A stretch of 64,000 nucleotides of DNA. Source: Brachionus rotundiformis. Taxonomy: Eukaryota; Rotifera; Eurotatoria; Ploima; Brachionidae. The translations under genes were made by a program, and so were the position numbers. The notes under the pieces are model-generated. The model was given only the letters and a program-made list of their open reading frames with translations, was not told where the DNA came from and made no database searches. Of the stretch, positions 57,001-64,000 are shown piece by piece. How positions within the stretch are numbered: position 1 is the stretch's first letter; the number at the start of each line of letters is the position of its first letter. The stretch spans positions 5,830,146-5,894,145 of the forward strand of contig JAESIW010000137.1 of assembly GCA_016802295.1 (NCBI GenBank), given 5' to 3'.

Positions 57001-60000
57001 CAATCGAAGGATTAATTAAAATTTTTTTGCCAAATTGCACAATAGATGACTAGTTTAATTCAGCTGCTGAAATGCGTAGACAAAATTTGATCAAAGATAA
57101 TTTTAGAAAATTAAACCGCTTTGAAATTTAAATCTAATGGACAAAAATACGAAACAAAAGACATGAAAACTTGATCAGATTACTTGAGCTTTTGAACAAG
57201 TTTTTGATTAAATTAATTCGGAATTTTAAATTTTATAACCTAGAAAATAATTAAACAAAAAAATAAAATGAAAAAAAAAACGATAAAAATAAAATACAAT
57301 TAAAAAAATTTGAATATTTTCATTAAATAGGGCCACAATTTGATTGTCTGAGAATTTCAGAGCGGTAGCTCTTTTTCTTTTGTTTAATGACAAATGCTTA
57401 ATGCAACAGCCATTAAATGGACATGTGTGCCCACCTTAAATGAACAATTGAGCCCGAGGCCTAAATCAATATTAGCAGATAAATTATTAGCAAGGCTCTT
57501 GGATTAATCAAAGTTTAAGAAAATAAAATCAAAGATTAAAATCTTAAGTTATCTTAATAAATGGGCTTTTAAGCCACACGAGCGACCTAATTTGCCAATT
57601 GATTTATTCACAAAACTATAATTTTATTCCATTAAGAAAATTAAAAACTTAATAGGATCCTGCTTGACTAGAACCACGCCATAAACACTAAGCTAACTAA
57701 TTAAACTAATTGAAATTTTCCGAATTCTTTCAAATGCATAAAAATCAATTTATTTATATACGCTTAAACTTTGATAACATTGTCACGGTCATCTAAATTT
57801 CAACTTAAAAACCACTCGAAAATTTCAACCAAAGCCAGTTGAAATTAAGTCCTATTTGAATAAATGCTTGCCGCCATTGCTTTACTTCATTTGAACAATT
57901 TTAATCTAATTTAAAGCATTTGAGTCCAATTCTATTTATTTAATTATAATTAGTGTCGACCTAAAAAAAAAAAAAAATTATCTTGACTCTAGAATAAGAT
58001 ATTCCGAATGAGCCAGAAATATCGGATATTACGACTAATCAAACAGGATAATTGAAAATTTTTTATTCAATTGTTAACAATTTTTTTTGGACTGAATACA
58101 TTCCGAGACAATTTATGTATTTTATTTAGGAAATAATAAATAATATTTATTTTAAATTTATAAACTTTAGTTTATTTAAATTTTTAGTTAATTGATTTTT
58201 TTTCAATAAAAATGAGAGCTGAAGGGCATTTTTGCTTTTCCACGGTCAAGCAAAAAAATTGACACACTGGACCTCTTTTCTAAGGCTATGCAGAAAGTGT
58301 TATTTTTAAATTATTAACAATTACATCACCACTTTACCTCAAGGATACAAAATAGAGCAAACCTAAATTTGTATTAAATTTGTATTTTAATTAATTTCGA
58401 TAATTTAAAGAAACGCTTGTTTGAGTTTTGATTATCTTTATTTTAGAAACAGTTTTTTTTTCAACAAAAATAATTACCTTAAAAAATATATTTATTGATA
58501 AAAACTTAAAAATATAATTTATAGGCAATAGAAAAATATTTATTTAGAGAATTAAGTGTGTACAATTAAGTCGGAGTGAGATATAGTTGTTAGTTTAGTT
58601 GATACCTTAGATAAAGTTAATTGTTTTTATTTAAAGATAATCTTGGAAAATTGCATTTAAATTTTCTTTGGTTTATTTTATAATTTTTGGATAAGATTTT
58701 AGATTAAATTATCGAATATTCAAATAAGGCCTAATTTTTGGTTAATAAAAAATTTTAATAGAGATTAATTAAAAATCACTTGATAGTTTATAAAAATATC
58801 TTCCTAAAATCCTGTTATTGAATAAATTATCAACCAAACATTTTAAAATCATAAATATCTTAGTGCAGTAAACTTGATGTCCAAAATATTTTCTCAAATT
58901 AATGTTTAATTTTTGATAATTATTGAATAACCTTTTTATTTGTGGTATTGTGAATTTGAAAAACAAACAGAACAAAAATTCTTCCTTTTTTGATAATTTT
59001 TATCCTATTTATTTTCAATTATTTTCTTTATACATCGCCTATAAGGCGTCCAATGTAATAAATAAATTAAATTTACTAAAATAATATATATGTAAAAATG
59101 AATACTTTATTTTCTTATTTTTAAGTAAGCAGTTCAATAATCAATTTAAGTCTTATTGATGCTTTACTTTTTATTTTTTATCTTCATCAGAAAAATTATT
59201 TTTGGTAAAAAGATGCAACCAAGTATGTTGCATTAAGTTGCAGTATTCTATTAAATATATATTTTATTTTAGTAAATTTTAATTTATCAAAATAGGAAGA
59301 ATTTTTGTTTTGTTTGTTTTTGAAATTCACAATCTCTTTATTCATTGTATATTTTTAGCTTTTTTATTATAAATATAAACTAATTCGTAAATAAATAACG
59401 ACCAAAGATTCTGTTGATGATCTGTTAACAAAAAATAAAAAAGATATTAATTCTAAAAGAATTTTTTCGTTTAAAACAAATTATTAAAATGAATTGATAA
59501 ATTATTTGATAGAAATTTTTCATATTTTTAATTTTGTTCAAAGTAATTGGTAAAAAATTATTTTGCCAGATCTTCTTTTTTACTGTACATGGTTTAGTTA
59601 ATATGTAAATTTTATAGGTTTCTTACAAAATCAAATCAACATAAAAAATATATCCATTTAAAAATTTATTTTAGAAAAAAATGAAGCCTTTTTTATCAAT
59701 AAAATATAATTTTTATAAATAATCAATTTTTAAATGGTTTATTAACTCAAAGATACTTTTAAGTTAAAAAATTTTTTATTAGATAAACTTAAAACAATTC
59801 AGACAGAAATAAAATAGAGAAATATTTTTACATTTTAGATCAGACAAAATTGAATCAATCCTCAATAATTTAGTATTTCTTGGTTCTTTTTTTTTCTAAA
59901 GATATCTTAAAGGATAAATTCTATCAGTTTCAGGTGTACTATTTTATGACATCTATCATCGATAAGCTATGTAATTGATGCCTCAATCCAGACAGTTAAA

Positions 60001-60169
60001 TAGCTAGAAATTTTGGATAATTATTCACTTTTTATTTATTTTATCCGAAATCTTTATTTAATTAAAATCCTGTAAATTTATCAAAACTTTAAGTTGTTTG
60101 TTTAAATGCAACGTCACTGGTTGATAAATGGGACAACTTTGTGTCATGGACTCGAGTGCAAGAGATTTC
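48083..60169. other. 12-kb gene desert upstream of teneurin
   Basis: No supportable gene on either strand. Short frames (50351-50542, 52435-52692, 58769-58975) have no homology, signal or splice support. Several less AT-rich patches stand out (about 49385-49560, 54475-54600, 54765-54850, 56455-56560, 57340-57480), which could be regulatory elements of the teneurin promoter, but I see no specific motif logic. A short (AT)n tract lies at about 56580-56600. Confidence 0.5.
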
Positions 60170-60680
60170 ATAAATTGTGTTGGTCACTGAGACATGGTTT
60201 GATGAGAAGTCAACGAAAAATATGCCAAATTATACTCTGTTTCATGAACAGGTAGCAAATAAGGGATTGTAATTTATGTGATGTATACGAGGTGTTTGAG
60301 GACTGCATAACAAACAACCAAGGAGAAATGTTATGGTGTAAATTGGTTTTTGGATCAGAAAAGTAACTAGTAGCTTGTTAATACAGACCTTTTTATTCGA
60401 AATATGAAGAAAACGAAGAGATAAACTCAGCTTTTGGTAAGGCTAAAGGAGTTCTGGTAAATATAGCGATTTTCTTATAGCTGGGAATTTCAATTTTCCG
60501 AAAATTAGATGGGACTACTTGCATGAAAAAGTTCTAGAAGAAGTTTGACAAGTATAGCAAAAACAAAATTCATTGAAACACTTGGGGTAAATTTTCTGGT
60601 ACAACATGAAATGAAACCACTCAACTAAAACACCACGCTCTCTCATGGAATTTCAGACTAAAAAGTGAACCAACCAACCA
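60170..60680 (+). mobile_element. Decayed LINE endonuclease domain
   Basis: Plus-strand translation, over several frames, gives VTETWFDEKS (compare TETWL), YEVFEDCITNNQGEMLWCKL (compare ESLWCEI), ACYRPFYSKYEENEEIN (compare YRPPxxxxExN) and a degraded GNFNFPKIRWD (compare GDFNxPxIxW). These are the ordered motifs of an APE-type LINE endonuclease of the CR1/L2/Rex1 class. There are many stops and frameshifts. Confidence 0.75.
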
Positions 60681-60964
60681 AGTCAATTGTTAAATTATAT
60701 GTATCATCTGTTCTGTCTGGGAGTCCGATCTGTGGCAAATTAGTACAGATGTAAATTAACTTTGCTTGAATATAGCATTGCTGTTTAATGCAGCCATAAG
60801 ATAAGCACTCTTATTGATTAAAATGTTTCCTCAAAAAACTGCTTTATTTCAACCATTGTATAGAACTTTGGTTGAAAGAAGGGTTCAAAAAGATTTAGAA
60901 TATCGCGCATCCAACACTTAGCGCAAACATTTCTCATTCTGATTGTTCTTTTTCTATTCAATGA

Positions 60965-60992
60965 ATCACTTGATTAGATCTAATCAAGTGAT
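60965..60992. repeat. 28-bp perfect palindrome
   Basis: ATCACTTGATTAGA followed directly by its exact reverse complement, centred on AGATCT. It lies about 300 bp beyond the LINE endonuclease relic. Confidence 0.8.
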
Positions 60993-61945
60993 AAATTAAT
61001 TTACCAAGACCAATTCGGACTTGGATTCCATTAATTGTTTAGATTTAAATGAAATCAAATTTATAGCTAATAGATGACTATGAAGCAAAAAGCACATAAC
61101 GATTAGAATTTTTTTCTATTTTTGGTAGCTAAAAAATTTTAAAAATTTGAAAAATAAATCAAAAATATTTTTATCATTTAATAATTAAAAAAATTTAATT
61201 AAATATTTTTTATTTATAATTGAAGTTATGAGAGAAATCACAAGTGATTAGAGAGTTTATCTTTATTTAAAGTTATTTTAAGATCAAAATTAATATAGAA
61301 GCCGATAACTATAGACTTTAAACAAGAATTTATCAATAAAAATAAAAATTAATAAATGCTGTAAGAAACTGTTTCTAGGCAAGCTAAAAAGGCAATAAGT
61401 CATTAATGATAGCTTTTCTATTTAACCGGAAATCAACCTGGATTGATCTAATCATTTTCCAAAATTTTCTAATTTAAATTACTTCTAAATTAAATTAATC
61501 TCAAATAAAATGTCGCACTTACAAAAAGTTAAAATAATTTTTAAGCTTTAATTATTTTATTAAAAATACACAAAAAATATAATAAATAATTGATTCCAAA
61601 TAGCGCACCACTAGCCAGTTTAAATGAAAAATTTGATTGTTTGAATAAATATTTACAATACCTTTATTCCAAATCGGAGAACCATATCGGAATAAATATT
61701 TTATAAACACACTTAGATAAAAATAGTGAACAAAGCGCACATAATTCCCAAAAATTTTATTTAAACATGTTGAACTATTTTCTTCAAAAGACATGCAAAA
61801 AAAAAAGAGAAAATATTTAATCAAAACTTAAATTAAAAACCAAAATAAATAGCTACAAATCCAAGACCAAAGCATGCTGATCATACATTAACAAAAAAAG
61901 TTACTCATAACACAACATTTAGATACGGTTTGAATTTGAAGCCAT
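60993..61945. other. Intergenic, no gene seen
   Basis: AT-rich sequence and the 3' region of the KCTD-like gene. The short minus-strand frame at 61552-61824 is Phe/Ile/Tyr-rich and has no support. Confidence 0.55.
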
Positions 61946-62691
61946 TTATTTTTGGGTCGAAAATAGTACTTTTCTTTTGTCCGAAGCATCTAGCTCATTA
62001 ATGTATTCATTAATACCATATTCTTTGGATACTATTAATAAATATTCCGAATGGTCATCATTGGTGTAATTATAATGCGAGCCAACATTTACAATCTTTA
62101 AAATTTTACTTAATTTTTTGCGGCTTAAATGTGGCAACAGGAGCCAAAAAATTACTTGTTCAAACTTCCATCCATCTGACATGGTTGACATCATTTGAGT
62201 TATTTCGGTTTCTTTGAATTGAATAACACGATAAACTCGTTTGACATTTTGTTGTGTAGACTTTTTCTCGTCCCTCTCCTTGATTCTCTCTTTGACCATA
62301 TTGATAAGCTCTTGGATGTTGTAAAACTCGGCCTCTTCAAGAACACCTTCTTCGATAAGATTTTTTTCAATGACCAGTTTGCCGTATCTAAGGTAGTTAA
62401 GTATAGGCGGAAAATATTGGGGATCACGATCGATCAGGTAGGCGCCTGTGTCATCCTTATCAGTCATCAGACTCACCGAAGGATCGTCCTGGAGAAGCTT
62501 GTAGAAGAAAGAATGAGCATTTTTGCACAACGTGGTCTTTGTGGTCACAAAATACTGTCCACCAATGTTCAAGCGGACCCATTCGGTTTTCAATTTGCCA
62601 TTTGTGTTGCCATTAACACCATTCGAAAGAGCTTCCATTTGATTCTGGTCCTCTTGGTTCAATTGAATTAAGTCTATCTGCTCTAAATCCA
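61946..62691 (-). CDS. KCTD5: KCTD2/5/17-like BTB protein, 5' end incomplete
   Basis: Exons 62156-62691 and 61946-62095 are separated by a 60-nt intron (donor CAA|GTAATT, acceptor AAAG|ATT). Removing it restores the family sequence SDGWKFEQ|IVNVGSHYNY. The BTB/T1 domain at about 37-137 shows EWVRLNIGGQYFVTT, TGAYLIDRDPQYFPPILNYLRYGKL and EEGVLEEAEFYNI; VYRVIQFKETEITQMMSTMSDGW follows. Proteins of this subgroup form pentamers and act as Cullin-3 substrate adaptors. The first visible codon is preceded by an acceptor (TCCAAG|TG), so the start codon is split by, or lies upstream of, an intron; I could not place the first exon. Which of KCTD2, 5 or 17 is equivalent cannot be decided. Confidence 0.9.
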
Positions 62692-64000
62692 CTTGGATAA
62701 AAAAAAATATTTAAAATTTTAATATAATAGTTGGCTTGATTGCAAGCATTTATAAAATTTGAAATTCATAAATGCAAATATATCTGGCTGAAAACTAGAT
62801 TGCAGCATTAGAACTAAAGATTTAAAACAAATATTTGTCTTTTTTTGCTTGATATCCTGCAAATCGATTTTGGAAAATTTTAATTGAGGACTGTGTTACT
62901 ATTCAGTATAAAAATATTTTTTTTATAATTCTGTTTTTTTTTAAAAAGTGCATTAATTTTTATAAAATCGATTTTATGGTGTAAATTTTTAATAAGGCTG
63001 ATTTAGAATATTTCAGCGACAATTTTTTTTATGATTATAACAAATATTCAAATTTGATTGACACTCATTTTTGTTATTAAAAAAATCAATATTACTTTTT
63101 AAAATTAAAATATATCGAATCTAAATCAATAGATGACGCTTAACTATTTTTGATTTAAATGAGTTAATTTTACGCCAAAAATAAATTAATAAATTCATGG
63201 AATTAATTTCTAGCTCATATATCATTTATCATTAAGAAAAAATTTCTATTTAAGTATTTAAGTAAGCCGGAATCATCAATGATAATTGTCATCTGATTCC
63301 TCAATTTTCTTAATATATTTTTGCCACTGAAATGGAAATAAAACCTGCGTAAAAAATTAAGCATAAATTGTCTTAAAGAGAATATTTCTAAAATGGTGAG
63401 TTTATTAGTTTATTTTTGACATTTATTTTTTTCTAACTTAAATAATTTAAAACTATCAGTCTAGAATGCAATTTATTTTTTTACAATAAATAAAGGAAAC
63501 AATTTTAAAAATAAGTTACTTTAAGTAAAACTTTTTAAGACTTAAGCGGTAATTTTATCTTAGAAAAAAAAGATAAGACTAAAAAATTCCACGCTGAAAT
63601 GCTGATAGTTGATTATTTTTCAAACTGAACTATACCATCTAAAGGTTACATTATGGTTATATTTATTTGAAAAGAAATTTTAACAATAAAAAATGTGCTG
63701 AAGTGAATAATTTAATCGCATAGATCATCAACAACCGCTTGATTACCAACAAAATGTTAGGTTCTTGCACCATAATAATAAAAATAAAATTTAATAAATT
63801 TGAAAGCATACGAATAAAGGAAAGAGCTAAAATTTTTCTTTGTTCATGATAAATCAATCAGTTAAGCAAAAATAAATTCTAATAAACTAAGCTGGTTTTA
63901 TTCTTTAAAATTGACTCATGCTTCAAACATAATCTAATTAAATAGAAAAAGTTTTAATTTGAAATATGAATTTGATTGATAGACCGGATGATTAAAATTA
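62692..64000. other. Upstream region of the KCTD-like gene, no gene placed
   Basis: AT-rich sequence that must hold the first exon and promoter of the KCTD-like gene if they lie within the window. On the plus strand, AAAATG|GTGAGT at about 63392-63400 resembles a start codon abutting a splice donor and could begin a gene running out of the window. The short minus-strand frame at 63663-63857 has no support. Confidence 0.4.

Noticed and set aside
62195..62671. 158-residue plus-strand frame opposite the KCTD-like gene
   Set aside because: Antisense of a conserved BTB domain; no independent evidence.
1..64000. CRISPR arrays, operons, ribosome binding sites, bacterial attachment sites
   Set aside because: The DNA is eukaryotic: spliced animal genes, polyadenylation signals and nuclear tRNA introns. 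No short regularly spaced direct repeats resembling an array were seen.

Overview
This is a window of very AT-rich eukaryotic nuclear DNA from an invertebrate animal. The genes are spliced through short GT-AG introns, and the gene set is animal: PRDM-type zinc finger, DEG/ENaC channels, TAF1, teneurin, RPL3, cyclophilin, a KCTD protein and a Ly6-type protein. The extreme AT content, the channel cluster and the compact introns would suit a spiralian such as a monogonont rotifer (Brachionus type), but the window alone does not fix the species. All exon structures below were built by hand from splice signals and reading frame.

Layout. 0-2.4 kb: no gene seen. 2.4-4.7 kb (+): PRDM13-like gene with degenerate repeats in its intron. 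4.7-9.5 kb: no genes, but a piggyBac-type MITE and a decayed LINE reverse transcriptase. 9.5-9.9 kb (-): a short secreted Cys-containing protein. 11.9-12.4 kb (-): the C-terminal part of a single-pass membrane protein. 12.7-14.2 kb: five tRNA genes (an inverted Asn pair, two identical intron-containing Ile-UAU genes, one Ser-GCU) and a small Ser/Asn/Lys-rich ORF. 14.5-18.5 kb: transposon-rich, with a 686-bp TA-flanked foldback element, a LINE 3' remnant interrupted by a MITE, an intact related MITE with a 9-bp duplication, and a 228-residue unknown gene. 19-24.4 kb: three intronless DEG/ENaC channel genes. 25.3-34.2 kb: three-exon TAF1 (-) flanked on both sides by two secreted repeat-protein paralogs that share an upstream motif at the same distance from their ATGs. 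34.2-38 kb: hairpins, a Ly6-type gene, an inverted Ly6 pseudogene and a gypsy RNase H scrap. 38.2-40.2 kb (-): RPL3, hosting two box C/D snoRNAs. 41.5-42 kb (+): cyclophilin A type. 42.7-48.1 kb (-): a five-exon teneurin that stops shortly after the NHL propeller. 48.1-61.9 kb: a 14-kb stretch with no recognised gene except a LINE endonuclease relic. 61.9-62.7 kb (-): KCTD2/5/17-like gene.

Most informative points: (1) one RPL3-intron snoRNA carries an 11-nt guide matching the 18S rRNA site that human U83, also an RPL3-intron snoRNA as I recall, is assigned to; (2) a second, highly structured box C/D snoRNA with no target recognised; (3) a teneurin of about 1,570 residues lacking the rest of the YD shell and the toxin-like C terminus; (4) the new secreted repeat family around TAF1; (5) three structurally distinct MITE families with clear ends.
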